Assembly (NCBI GenBank): GCA_002365735.1
Contig: DEZY01000174.1
Coordinates: 1-13,758 of the forward strand
From: Actinobacteria bacterium UBA3120
GTDB lineage: Bacteria; Actinomycetota; Actinomycetes; S36-B12
Length of the DNA: 13,758 nucleotides
Reading direction: 5' to 3'
Part shown: positions 6,501-13,758 of the stretch, piece by piece
Layout of the letters: the number at the start of each line of letters is the position of its first letter
Position numbering within the stretch: position 1 is the stretch's first letter
Program-made: the position numbers and the translations under genes
Notes under the pieces: model-generated
Told to the model about the DNA's origin: nothing
The model's input: only the letters and a program-made list of their open reading frames with translations
Databases searched by the model: none

Positions 6501-8654
6501 CTACACCGGATCAGTTTCCCCCACAGCCGGGTGTTCACTAGCGGTTTCTTCAGCAGGCGCTTCCTCAGTCGGGGATTGCTCCTCCTGCTGAAGTGCCTGT
6601 GCTGCCTCAAGGGCTTTTGCCGCGACCATAGCCGGATCCACCGCATTTGCGGGGCGGCGGTAACGCACCGGTGCCTCGTGGTGGGGTTCATCATTGAGGG
6701 AAACCTTGACTCCACGACCGTTGCACGCCTCACACTCATGGGAGAAGGACTCGATCAGACCAGACCCAATGCGCTTGCGGGTCATTTGGACCAGCCCTAG
6801 GGAGGTAACTTCCGCCACCTGGTGCTTGGTCCGATCTCGGCCGAGACACTCAATGAGTCGGCGCAGGACCAGATCGCGGTTACTTTCGAGCACCATGTCA
6901 ATGAAGTCGACCACGATGATTCCACCAATGTCTCGCAGCCGCAGCTGACGAACAATTTCCTCGGCCGCTTCAACATTGTTTTTGGTAACTGTCGATTCAA
7001 GGTTTCCGCCCTGACCGGTGAACTTGCCAGTGTTGACGTCAACCACGGTCATCGCCTCGGTGCGGTCAATTACTAATGATCCACCGGAAGGCAGGTACAC
7101 CTTGCGGTCTAGGGCTTTGAGCAGCTGCTCGTCGACCCGAAGTTGGGCAAAGAGATCCTTGGAATCAGTCCAGTGCTCCAGTCGGTCAAGGAGATCGGGA
7201 GCAACCGCGCTGATGTAAGCATCAACAGTTGTCCAAACGGTGTCACCGGAAACTACCATCTTGTTGACATCTTCATTAAAAATATCTCGCACTACCTTGA
7301 TCGCGATGTCAGGTTCTGCATACAACATTGACGGCGCACTGGTGCTCTTATTGCTGCTAGAAATGTCTTCCCAGAGCGCGGTCAATCTCTGCACATCCTG
7401 CTCAAGTGCATCTTCTGGCGCGCCTTCGGCCGCTGTGCGAACAATGACACCAGCATCTTCTGGCATAACCCGCTTGAGAATTGCTTTCAGTCGACTGCGC
7501 TCGTTTTCGGGAAGTTTGCGACTAATGCCGGTCATCGAGCCATCGGGTACGTAGACCAAAAAGCGGCCGGGAAGAGAAATCTGGCTTGTTAAGCGCGCAC
7601 CCTTTTGCCCAACAGGATCCTTTGTCACCTGCACCAGAATGTGGTCGCCAGGCTTGAGAGCCAGCTCGATTCGCTTTTCATTTCCTTCAAGCCCAGCCGC
7701 ATCCCAGTTGACTTCGCCCGCATAAAGGACCGCGTTACGGCCTTTGCCAATGTCAACGAATGCCGCTTCCATGCTTGGTAGCACGTTTTGCACTCGGCCG
7801 ATATACACGTTACCAACAAGTGAGGTGGCGGAGCCACGAGTTACATAGTGCTCAACCAAGACGCCATCTTCGAGAACTGCAATCTGGGTTTTGTCACCTT
7901 GTTGCCGAATCGCCATGACTCGCTCCACCGACTCACGCCGAGCGAGGAACTCGGCCTCGGTCAGAATCGGTGCACGACGTCGGCCTTGATCGCGGCCCTC
8001 GCGTCGGCGTTGCTTTTTGGCTTCGATGCGGGTTGAACCCTTGATGTCCTCATTTTGCTTGCGGCGAGACTCGCGAACCCGAACAACCGTGTTGGGATCG
8101 TCTCCTTCAGAATCGTCGCCCTGACCGGCCCGGCGACGGCGGCGGCGGCGCTTGGTGCTGGCACCGGTTCCGTCATCGTCTTGCGCTGAATCCCCTTCGG
8201 ATTCATCCGCGACTTCCTGGGTTTCATCTATTTCAGGCTGGGTTTCATCTGTCGTAGTTTCATTACCATCATCGGCTTTACGTCGACGGCCACGGCCACC
8301 ACGCCTGCGCCGAGGGTTATTTGACAAGTCGTCACTGTCCTCATCGGACTTTGGTGAATCTGCTGCCGGTGGGGCTTCGCTCTCTTGTGGGGCTGGGGCC
8401 GCTACTTTCTTAGTGACTTTGCCCTTGCCCTTAACGGGGGCGCTCACCTTCTTAGTTACTTTCTTAGTCTCCGAAGGGGGTTCGGTCGCTACCTGGAACA
8501 ATGGAACCTTGGCTTTAACCGTCTTTTTGGCTACCTTCTTGGGGGCTTTTTCCGCCGGCTTTTCGCTTTCAGCCGTGTCGACGCTGCCTGCTGGGCCAGC
8601 CGGTCGGGATGCTGCACGACGAGTCTTTTTTACTACCGGTGTTTCTTCGACCAT
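6501..8654 (-). CDS. rne: ribonuclease E/G
   Basis: RNase E/G is the endoribonuclease that starts mRNA decay and matures rRNA and tRNA. The 717-residue protein has a charged, low-complexity N-terminal extension (1 to about 230). It contains Lys/Ala/Pro-rich repeats (KVTKKV at 65-70 and 79-84), Arg blocks (115-118, 168-175) and acidic runs between them. The catalytic core follows: an S1 domain (about 275-365), catalytic Asp539 in VVDVNTGK and Asp583 in VVDFIDM, and the zinc-link CEAC (641-644). A short acidic tail (650-717) ends it. An N-terminal rather than C-terminal disordered arm is typical of actinobacterial enzymes. The start is ATG 8654 with AAAGGAG (8663-8669), core spacing 8 bases. 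A structured 185-base leader lies upstream. Confidence 0.96.
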   Translation of the reverse strand: MVEETPVVKKTRRAASRPAGPAGSVDTAESEKPAEKAPKKVAKKTVKAKVPLFQVATEPPSETKKVTKKVSAPVKGKGKVTKKVAAPAPQESEAPPAADSPKSDEDSDDLSNNPRRRRGGRGRRRKADDGNETTTDETQPEIDETQEVADESEGDSAQDDDGTGASTKRRRRRRRAGQGDDSEGDDPNTVVRVRESRRKQNEDIKGSTRIEAKKQRRREGRDQGRRRAPILTEAEFLARRESVERVMAIRQQGDKTQIAVLEDGVLVEHYVTRGSATSLVGNVYIGRVQNVLPSMEAAFVDIGKGRNAVLYAGEVNWDAAGLEGNEKRIELALKPGDHILVQVTKDPVGQKGARLTSQISLPGRFLVYVPDGSMTGISRKLPENERSRLKAILKRVMPEDAGVIVRTAAEGAPEDALEQDVQRLTALWEDISSSNKSTSAPSMLYAEPDIAIKVVRDIFNEDVNKMVVSGDTVWTTVDAYISAVAPDLLDRLEHWTDSKDLFAQLRVDEQLLKALDRKVYLPSGGSLVIDRTEAMTVVDVNTGKFTGQGGNLESTVTKNNVEAAEEIVRQLRLRDIGGIIVVDFIDMVLESNRDLVLRRLIECLGRDRTKHQVAEVTSLGLVQMTRKRIGSGLIESFSHECEACNGRGVKVSLNDEPHHEAPVRYRRPANAVDPAMVAAKALEAAQALQQEEQSPTEEAPAEETASEHPAVGETDPV

Positions 8655-8671
8655 GATGGTCGCTCCTTTAG

Positions 8672-8693
8672 GAATGCGGCATCACCCGCATTC
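8672..8693 (-). promoter_or_regulatory. perfect 8-bp hairpin upstream of rne
   Basis: The minus strand contains GAATGCGG-GTGATG-CCGCATTC, a perfect 8-base-pair stem with a six-base loop. It ends two bases before the AAAGGAG ribosome binding site of rne. An overlapping, mutually exclusive small hairpin CCCG-AATG-CGGG uses the same bases. No T-run follows, so it is not a terminator. A role in controlling rne translation or in RNase E self-cleavage is an inference from position. Confidence 0.5.
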
Positions 8694-8785
8694 GGGTCCG
8701 TGTGTAGCGCAATCACTTGGCAATTACGGGGGGCTTAGCCCTCTACCGGGGTGGTGCGCGCTACTACAAGCTTTTAGGGCTGCGC

Positions 8786-8821
8786 TAGGGGTTCGCGCGT
8801 GATGCGCTGCGACTTCCCCTA
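8786..8821 (-). promoter_or_regulatory. inverted repeat in the rne leader
   Basis: In the minus-strand RNA TAGGGG (8816-8821) can pair with CCCCTA (8786-8791), with an inner GCGC-ATCAC-GCGC stem-loop. A second long-range pairing, AGCCCT (8776-8781) with AGGGCT (8737-8742), lies just downstream. With the hairpin next to the ribosome binding site, much of this 185-base gap can fold. No T-tract is present, so this is not an intrinsic terminator. I see no convincing promoter in the gap. Confidence 0.4.
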
Positions 8822-8839
8822 TCGCCACATGATGTTGGG

Positions 8840-9607
8840 CTACACAAGTACGCGATCAGGATCGAACGGATCCTCGATCGAGATACTCACTTCGGTCAGT
8901 GGTCCCTGCGCCAGCCTGGTGACCCTCACGGGTTTGCGCGGCTCCAGAGTTCCCACCTGCTTCAGTGCAGTAAGTACATCATCGGGTCGAACCGACGGAA
9001 CTACATGCCGGACAACCACATGGAGTATGACACACTCCGGCGGCATTTGGGTGTGTGCGGGGGCAGTTACCGCGCTTTGAGACACACTTTCCATGAGGAG
9101 AATGGCACTTCGGGCATCGAAAACTCTCTTTCCCGACTTGGTCATTCGCTCAACCAAGACTTCGGATGCGCCGAGCAAAGCCTCTACCGCCTCGGCCACT
9201 TCTTGAGCGGGTGCGTAAATTTCCATTTCCCACAAACTCGCTTCTAGGCGGGCTGAGAAATCACGTGAAGTCGCCTCGATTACCTCAATGACGTCCAGCC
9301 CCTCGGGCAGGGCCGCATCAAGTTCGTCTCGGAGTTTGCTGGGGTCACAAGGCCGAGTCACGCCTATTTCAACGTACTCGGCTTCACTCGCTACCCCGGT
9401 AGGTGCCGAATTTGAATATGAAATTTTCGGGTGTGGCGAAAACCCGGCGCTGTAGGCCATGGGGACCCCGGCCCGACGTAAGGCACGCTCAAGTGCACGC
9501 TGAAAATCCCGGTGACTGGAAAACCTCAAGCGCCCACGTTTTGCATAACGCACACGCAGTTTCTGGGCAATTGGCGCCAAATTGCGCTCCGGCGGCTTAC
9601 TCGCCAT
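8840..9607 (-). CDS. DUF2344 radical SAM-linked protein
   Basis: This 255-residue protein belongs to the TIGR03936/DUF2344 family, which almost always sits beside or is fused to a TIGR03960-type radical SAM protein. The family block is clear in the first third: KRGRLRFSSHRDFQRALERA (19-38), RRAGVPMAYSAGFSPHPKIS (44-63) and an SEAEYVEIGV strand. The rest is less conserved, and no cysteine cluster or catalytic triad is evident. The ATG is 6 bases after the radical SAM stop, so the pair is cotranscribed and probably acts together. The biochemical role is not established to my knowledge. Neighbouring rne, rplU and rpmA hint at RNA or ribosome modification, but that is inference from position. The best guess is a substrate-presenting partner of the radical SAM enzyme. 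Confidence 0.9.
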   Translation of the reverse strand: MASKPPERNLAPIAQKLRVRYAKRGRLRFSSHRDFQRALERALRRAGVPMAYSAGFSPHPKISYSNSAPTGVASEAEYVEIGVTRPCDPSKLRDELDAALPEGLDVIEVIEATSRDFSARLEASLWEMEIYAPAQEVAEAVEALLGASEVLVERMTKSGKRVFDARSAILLMESVSQSAVTAPAHTQMPPECVILHVVVRHVVPSVRPDDVLTALKQVGTLEPRKPVRVTRLAQGPLTEVSISIEDPFDPDRVLV

Positions 9608-9613
9608 CTCAGA

Positions 9614-11617
9614 TCACTGCGCCAACACCGGGGACACTCGAGGACTTGGCATCGGTAAGTCAGTGACCCCCGTCGGCCCCACCTGAATTTCGGTGTCCAT
9701 TTGCTCGCATACCCCGCAATCAAAACAAGGGGTCCATCGACAGTCGTCGACAGCCACCTCCGCGAGTGCGTCTTGCCAGTCTTCCCACAACCACTCCGAA
9801 TCAAGACCAGAGTCCAGGTGATCCCAGGGCAGCACTTCGGTGTAATCACGTTCGCGGGTGGTAAACCAATCAACGTCCACACCTGTGCCCTCTAATGCGT
9901 ACTGTGCAGATTCCATCCACCGGTCAAACGAGAAGTATTCTCCCCAACCGTCAAAACGCGCACCGTTTTTCCATACCGTTTCGATGATGTTGCCCACTCG
10001 ACGGTCGCCTCGGGAAAGAATTCCCTCAACGATCCCAGGTTTCCCATCGTGATAGCGCAGGCCGATTGCCTTACCAAACTCTTTGTCGTTTCTGATCGCA
10101 TCTTTGAGTTTGTGCAATCGCGCGTCGGTCGCTTCGTGATCAAGTTGCGCGGCCCATTGGAAGGGGGTGTGTGGCTTAGGAACAAATCCACCAATTGACA
10201 CTGTGCACTTGATGTCGCGGCGCCCACTTGCTTCGCGGCCAGCGCGAATTACTTCCTTCGCCATTGTGGCAATTTGCAAAATGTCTTCATCGGTCTCAGT
10301 CGGCAACCCGCACATGAAATACAACTTCACGTTGCGCCACCCAGCCCCGTAAGCCGTTGTCACCGTGCGAATCAGGTCCTCTTCGCTGACCAACTTGTTG
10401 ATCACTCGACGAATTCGCTCACTACCGCCTTCGGGTGCGAAAGTTAGTCCACTTCGTCGACCATTGCGGGAAAGTTCATTAGCTAAATCAACATTGAATG
10501 CATCCACCCGAGTGCTCGGGAGTGAAAGCGAAGTCTGCGTTTCTTCGTAGCGGTCGGCCAAGTTGCGCGCCAAGTCACCGATCTCTGAATGGTCAGCGCT
10601 GGAGAGTGAAAGCAGACCAACTTCCTCAAATCCCGTTTTTTCCAGACCGTTTTCCACCATCTCCGCGATGCTGGTAATGCTGCGTTCGCGCACTGGCCGC
10701 GTAATCATTCCGGCCTGACAAAAGCGACAACCTCGAGTGCAGCCACGGAAAATCTCCACACTCATGCGCTCGTGCACGGTTTCGGCCAATGGGACAAGTG
10801 GGGCCTTGGGGTACGGCCACGCATCAAGGTCCATCAGGGTGAACTTTGTAATTCGGGAGGGAACATCTGCTCGATTCGGTACGACTCGCTTAATCCGACC
10901 ATCCGGTAAATATTCGACGTCGTAAAATTGTGGGATATATACACAGCCGGTTCTGGCCAGCTCTAACAGGACACCTTCGCGGCCACCTGGACGACCGGCA
11001 TTGATCCAGGCCTTCACGATATTTGAGATCAGCAGAACTGCTTCTTCACCATCACCCAGAACCGCGGCATCAACGAATTGCGCAATCGGCTCGGGATTGA
11101 AGGCCGCGTGGCCACCCGCCACCACAATCGGATGGTCGTCGCGGTCAACGGCATGCAGTGGAATGTTTGCCAGACTCAGAGCCGTCAACATGTTGGTATA
11201 ACCCAATTCGGTACTGAATGAAAGACCCAGTAAATCAAAGTCGGCAACACTTCGGTGCGCGTCGACAGTGAAAGCGGGGACCTGATGCTCACGCATCAGC
11301 GCTTCAAGGTCAGGCCAGACGGAATAGGTTCGCTCGGCTAGAACGTCAGGCTGCTCATTGAGTATTTCATAAAGAATCTGGACTCCTTGGTTGGGAGCAC
11401 CCACTTCGTAGGCGTCCGGGTACATCAAGGCCCAGTGCACGATTGCCTCATCCCACGGCTTGGTCACCGCGTTGAGTTCCCCACCCACGTATTGGATGGG
11501 CTTTGAGATCAGCGGGAGCAGCGCTTCGAGTTGAGGGAAAACGCTTATCCCACGGTCGCGGCTTTGTCGGGCATCAATATTGTCAGAGTTGCTGGTGGCC
11601 ACAGTTTGGGAAGTCAT
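9614..11617 (-). CDS. TIGR03960-type radical SAM protein (B12-binding-like)
   Basis: This 667-residue protein is a radical SAM enzyme of unknown reaction. The N-terminal part (about 40-200) resembles the B12-binding Rossmann-type domain of this class (YPDAYEVGAPNQGVQILYEI, DFDLLGLSFSTELGYTNML, VAGGHAAFNPEPIA). It lacks a complete DxHxxG cobalamin motif. The radical SAM core starts at about 285 with the [4Fe-4S] motif C-x3-C-x2-C (Cys293, 297, 300) in FRGCTRGCRFCQAGM. Glycine-rich strands follow, such as FAPEGGSERIRR (393-404). Near the C-terminus four cysteines (626, 631, 634, 637) form C-x4-C-x2-C-x2-C, possibly an auxiliary cluster or zinc site. The ATG at 11617 lacks a good Shine-Dalgarno and follows rodA by 32 bases. 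The DUF2344 partner follows 6 bases after its stop. Substrate unknown. Confidence 0.92.
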   Translation of the reverse strand: MTSQTVATSNSDNIDARQSRDRGISVFPQLEALLPLISKPIQYVGGELNAVTKPWDEAIVHWALMYPDAYEVGAPNQGVQILYEILNEQPDVLAERTYSVWPDLEALMREHQVPAFTVDAHRSVADFDLLGLSFSTELGYTNMLTALSLANIPLHAVDRDDHPIVVAGGHAAFNPEPIAQFVDAAVLGDGEEAVLLISNIVKAWINAGRPGGREGVLLELARTGCVYIPQFYDVEYLPDGRIKRVVPNRADVPSRITKFTLMDLDAWPYPKAPLVPLAETVHERMSVEIFRGCTRGCRFCQAGMITRPVRERSITSIAEMVENGLEKTGFEEVGLLSLSSADHSEIGDLARNLADRYEETQTSLSLPSTRVDAFNVDLANELSRNGRRSGLTFAPEGGSERIRRVINKLVSEEDLIRTVTTAYGAGWRNVKLYFMCGLPTETDEDILQIATMAKEVIRAGREASGRRDIKCTVSIGGFVPKPHTPFQWAAQLDHEATDARLHKLKDAIRNDKEFGKAIGLRYHDGKPGIVEGILSRGDRRVGNIIETVWKNGARFDGWGEYFSFDRWMESAQYALEGTGVDVDWFTTRERDYTEVLPWDHLDSGLDSEWLWEDWQDALAEVAVDDCRWTPCFDCGVCEQMDTEIQVGPTGVTDLPMPSPRVSPVLAQ

Positions 11618-11649
11618 ATGGGAAAGGTTACCTAATTTCCGTAAAAGTG

Positions 11650-12846
11650 CTAAATATCACTGCGTGCTTCGTGTAATCGCACTGTTTGAAGAAGGCCAAT
11701 GGCGATCCAGACAGCCATCATGGATGTCCCACCGGCTGAAACTAGCGGGAGTGGAATACCCGTAATCGGCATGATTCCCAGGGTCATCCCAATATTTTCA
11801 AATGTTTGAAATGCCAGCCAAGCAAGTACGCCAGTTGCCACTAGGCGCCCATACTGGTCATCTGCTTTCCACGCGATCGTTGCTGCTCTCCACAGGAGCA
11901 CAGCCAGCAAGAGAATCAAAAGGACTGAACCAATAAATCCGAGCTCTTCGCCGCTCACGGTGAAAATGAAGTCGCTCTCGTTAACCGGAACGAACTTACC
12001 TTGGGTTTGGGGGCCCTCAAACAGGCCAACGCCAAACCAGCCGCCGCCGCCAATTGCAATTCGCGCCTGATTTGCGTTGTAAGCCGAAGCGCCGGTGTCG
12101 CTGTCAGGAGAAATAAATGAGGTAAGTCGAGCGACCTGGTACTGCTTAAGGAGTCCCAGTTGAACTGCCAACAACATGGAAAGTGCTGCACTCCCGATCA
12201 GGCCAACAAGCCACCTAGTGCGAATTCCTGCCACAGCTATGACCGAAACAGCGACCGTCCCCAGAACCAGCACGGTTCCCGTGTCGTTTTGCAGCAGGAT
12301 CACACCGATGGGCAGGCCCGCTGCGGTCAACGCCAATAACACGTCACGCCCTGACGGCTCGATCTCAATATCTTTGCGCTCGGAGAGCAGCACCGCCATC
12401 ATGAGAATTACGGCGATTTTCATGAACTCCGATGGTTGCAATGTCAACCCGCCTGGGAGATCAATCCACGCGCGAGCACCGGCAACGGTGACACCGATTC
12501 CGGGTACAAACGGTAAAAGCAGTAGAAAAAATGAGATTCCATAAATAATTGGGGTGTAAGCACGCAACCAGCGATAGTTCAGACGCGATGCGAAATAGCC
12601 CAAGACGATTGCAACAACGACGTTAATCACATGACGTTTAAGGTAGGACTGCGGGTCAGTTGGCGACGCGAGATCAGCCCGACTGGCAGACCACACGAGT
12701 ACTGAACCTAACACCGTGAGAGCGAGTCCGGCAATGAGCAGAATCCAATCTAAATCCCGCCAAAATCCTTGGCCCCGGGCGCCCGATCGCGAGCCGGCGC
12801 CCGCCAGCGCACTATCGGCACTTGTGCTCGCATAGAACTTGGCCAC
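11650..12846 (-). CDS. rodA: RodA peptidoglycan glycosyltransferase (SEDS)
   Basis: RodA polymerises lipid II into glycan strands during elongation and works with the PBP2 transpeptidase. The 398-residue protein has a polar cytoplasmic N-terminus (about 1-30) followed by many hydrophobic spans (first at about 33-54). Signature parts are LTLQPSEF (134-141), the loop IGGGGWFGVGLFEGPQ (265-280), and NESDFIFTVSGEELG (289-303), where Asp292 matches the essential SEDS aspartate. The LPLVSAGGTSM end motif is at 366-376. The FtsW paralogue usually sits in the dcw cluster with murG. The pairing here with a PBP2-type gene argues for RodA. It starts at GTG 12846, overlapping the mrdA stop in TAGTG, so the two are translationally coupled. 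Confidence 0.94.
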   Translation of the reverse strand: MAKFYASTSADSALAGAGSRSGARGQGFWRDLDWILLIAGLALTVLGSVLVWSASRADLASPTDPQSYLKRHVINVVVAIVLGYFASRLNYRWLRAYTPIIYGISFFLLLLPFVPGIGVTVAGARAWIDLPGGLTLQPSEFMKIAVILMMAVLLSERKDIEIEPSGRDVLLALTAAGLPIGVILLQNDTGTVLVLGTVAVSVIAVAGIRTRWLVGLIGSAALSMLLAVQLGLLKQYQVARLTSFISPDSDTGASAYNANQARIAIGGGGWFGVGLFEGPQTQGKFVPVNESDFIFTVSGEELGFIGSVLLILLLAVLLWRAATIAWKADDQYGRLVATGVLAWLAFQTFENIGMTLGIMPITGIPLPLVSAGGTSMMAVWIAIGLLQTVRLHEARSDI

Positions 12847-13758
12847 TAATCCGACCCACTCGCGGTAGTCACACCCGACATTTTGCCTTTAGGCGCTACC
12901 GGAGTTCCATCGGGTCGAATGATGGGCAAGGATTTTGACGGTTCCCCACCAACGAGGACGCTCCGATTCGGATTGACATCTTTTCCTTTTATTCCAAATA
13001 GGGATTCGTAAATCTTGCGGACACTGGGCCCACTTGTTTTGGATCCAGTTCCGCCCTGCGTCACCATCATGACTATGGCGTATCTCGGTTTGTTTGCCGG
13101 AGCGTACGAGGCAAACCATGAAGTTGACACTTTGTCGCCGGTGACCTGCGCCGAACCGGTCTTTGAGGCTACCGGGATTTGATCGAGTGGGAAGCCCAAG
13201 AACGGTGTCTTGCCGGATCCATCCGTTGTCACTCCGGGCAGCGAATTCTTTAGGAATTTAAGTGTTGACTTGGGTAGATCAAGGGTGGACTTAACCGATG
13301 GTTCGATCTGATCGATCACAGTGCCGTCCGAACCCATGACCGCCTTGATCAAGCTAGGTTCATGCACGGTACCGCCGTTAGCAATTGCGGAATAGGCCAT
13401 TGCCATTTGCAAGGGAGTCACCGCGGTGTCCCCCTGACCAATCGCGGCGTTTAATGCGTCACCCTCGCGCCAACGGAAACCGTCTGCGCAGTTCTCTTTA
13501 TCAAGCGCGGTGTAGTAGTCGGCCAACTTGGGATCGGTTTTTCGAGTCTGGGGGTAACCCGAGATTGCGTTTTCGCACCACGTATCCCGCTTGGCTTCCC
13601 AGTTTTGGACCTTGAATGCTCGACCTGAGATCCGCCCCGCAGACTCACCCGGGAGATCAATTCCGGTGGGGGTTCCAAATCCGAACATGGAGGCCGCATC
13701 TGCGATCGGGTCGGCTGAATCGCGAGTTGCATCGTTTCCGCCGGCGGCTTCCCACATG
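12846..13758 (-). CDS. mrdA: penicillin-binding protein 2, C-terminal part
   Basis: This is the 3' part of a class B PBP, the transpeptidase partner of RodA. The frame is open through the right edge, so the ATG at 13757 is internal and the true start, membrane anchor, SxxK serine and SxN motif lie outside. Visible from the cut are FGFGTPTGIDLPGESAGRI (25-43), AAIGQGDTAVTPLQMAMAYS (104-123) and the KTG triad in ASKTGSAQV (197-205, counting from the first visible Met). Between these is an insertion with two cysteines (61 and 90), which also occurs, as I recall, in other actinobacterial PBP2 proteins. The C-terminus has a Pro/Gly/Ser-rich tail of about 40 residues. The stop overlaps the rodA start by one base. 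Upstream mreBCD would be expected from other actinobacteria. Confidence 0.94.
   Translation of the reverse strand, partial: MWEAAGGNDATRDSADPIADAASMFGFGTPTGIDLPGESAGRISGRAFKVQNWEAKRDTWCENAISGYPQTRKTDPKLADYYTALDKENCADGFRWREGDALNAAIGQGDTAVTPLQMAMAYSAIANGGTVHEPSLIKAVMGSDGTVIDQIEPSVKSTLDLPKSTLKFLKNSLPGVTTDGSGKTPFLGFPLDQIPVASKTGSAQVTGDKVSTSWFASYAPANKPRYAIVMMVTQGGTGSKTSGPSVRKIYESLFGIKGKDVNPNRSVLVGGEPSKSLPIIRPDGTPVAPKGKMSGVTTASGSD

Noticed and set aside
8131..8150. GGC/GCC-type triplet run.
   Set aside because: It encodes the poly-arginine block of RNase E and is explained by protein composition, not a separate repeat element.
8395..8540. Repeated CTTCTTAGT-type motifs.
   Set aside because: They encode the Lys/Val/Thr repeats (KVTKKV) in the RNase E N-terminal arm. 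No direct-repeat array or mobile element is indicated.
8152..8802. Plus-strand open frame of 216 codons opposite rne.
   Set aside because: It lies over the low-complexity N-terminal arm of RNase E. Its Ser/Leu/Thr-rich sequence is what the complement of Lys/Arg/Glu-rich codons produces, and it has no recognisable domain.
13755..13757. ATG at the right edge as the start of a 303-residue protein.
   Set aside because: The sequence begins in the middle of the PBP2 transpeptidase domain, without membrane anchor or active-site serine, so the gene is cut by the window edge.
1..13758. Search for transposase, integrase, CRISPR repeats, toxin-antitoxin or phage genes.
   Set aside because: All space is filled by conserved housekeeping genes on one strand with short gaps. 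No direct repeats or foreign-looking segment were seen by eye.

Overview
The window reads as one strand of an actinobacterial chromosome. Every protein gene and the tRNA lie on the minus strand, so transcription runs from high to low coordinates. Three things point to Actinobacteria: the gene order (mrdA-rodA, a radical SAM/DUF2344 pair, rne-rplU-rpmA-obgE-proB-proA, nadD-rsfS-histidine phosphatase), which resembles that of streptomycetes and mycobacteria; an RNase E with a long charged N-terminal extension; and frequent GTG starts. Base composition looks moderate rather than very GC-rich, which would suit a smaller-genome or aquatic lineage, but I cannot place it further.

In transcription order: (1) 13758-11650 holds the 3' part of mrdA (PBP2 transpeptidase, cut by the right edge) and rodA, joined by a TAGTG overlap; together they form the elongation peptidoglycan synthase. 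(2) 11617-8840 holds a radical SAM protein with a degenerate B12-binding-type N-terminus and, 6 bases later, a DUF2344 protein; the pair has no established function that I know of. (3) 8839-8655 is a 185-base leader with several inverted repeats, followed by RNase E (8654-6501). (4) A 103-base leader precedes rplU and rpmA, which end in a clear intrinsic terminator. (5) About 30 bases beyond it obgE starts behind an almost ideal Shine-Dalgarno, overlaps proB by one base, and is followed by proA. (6) Next come an unreported-looking 50-residue single-span membrane protein, nadD, rsfS and a histidine phosphatase. (7) tRNA-Ala(GGC) lies at the left edge.

Functionally the region mixes cell-wall elongation, RNA processing (RNase E), late 50S assembly and silencing (L21, L27, Obg, RsfS), proline synthesis (ProB, ProA) and NAD synthesis (NadD). 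No mobile elements, CRISPR arrays, pseudogenes or frameshifts were seen, and no gene-free stretch exceeds about 185 bases. The most original material is the uncharacterised radical SAM/DUF2344 pair, the small membrane protein between proA and nadD, and three possible RNA-level control points: the rne leader, the rplU leader, and the terminator just before obgE.
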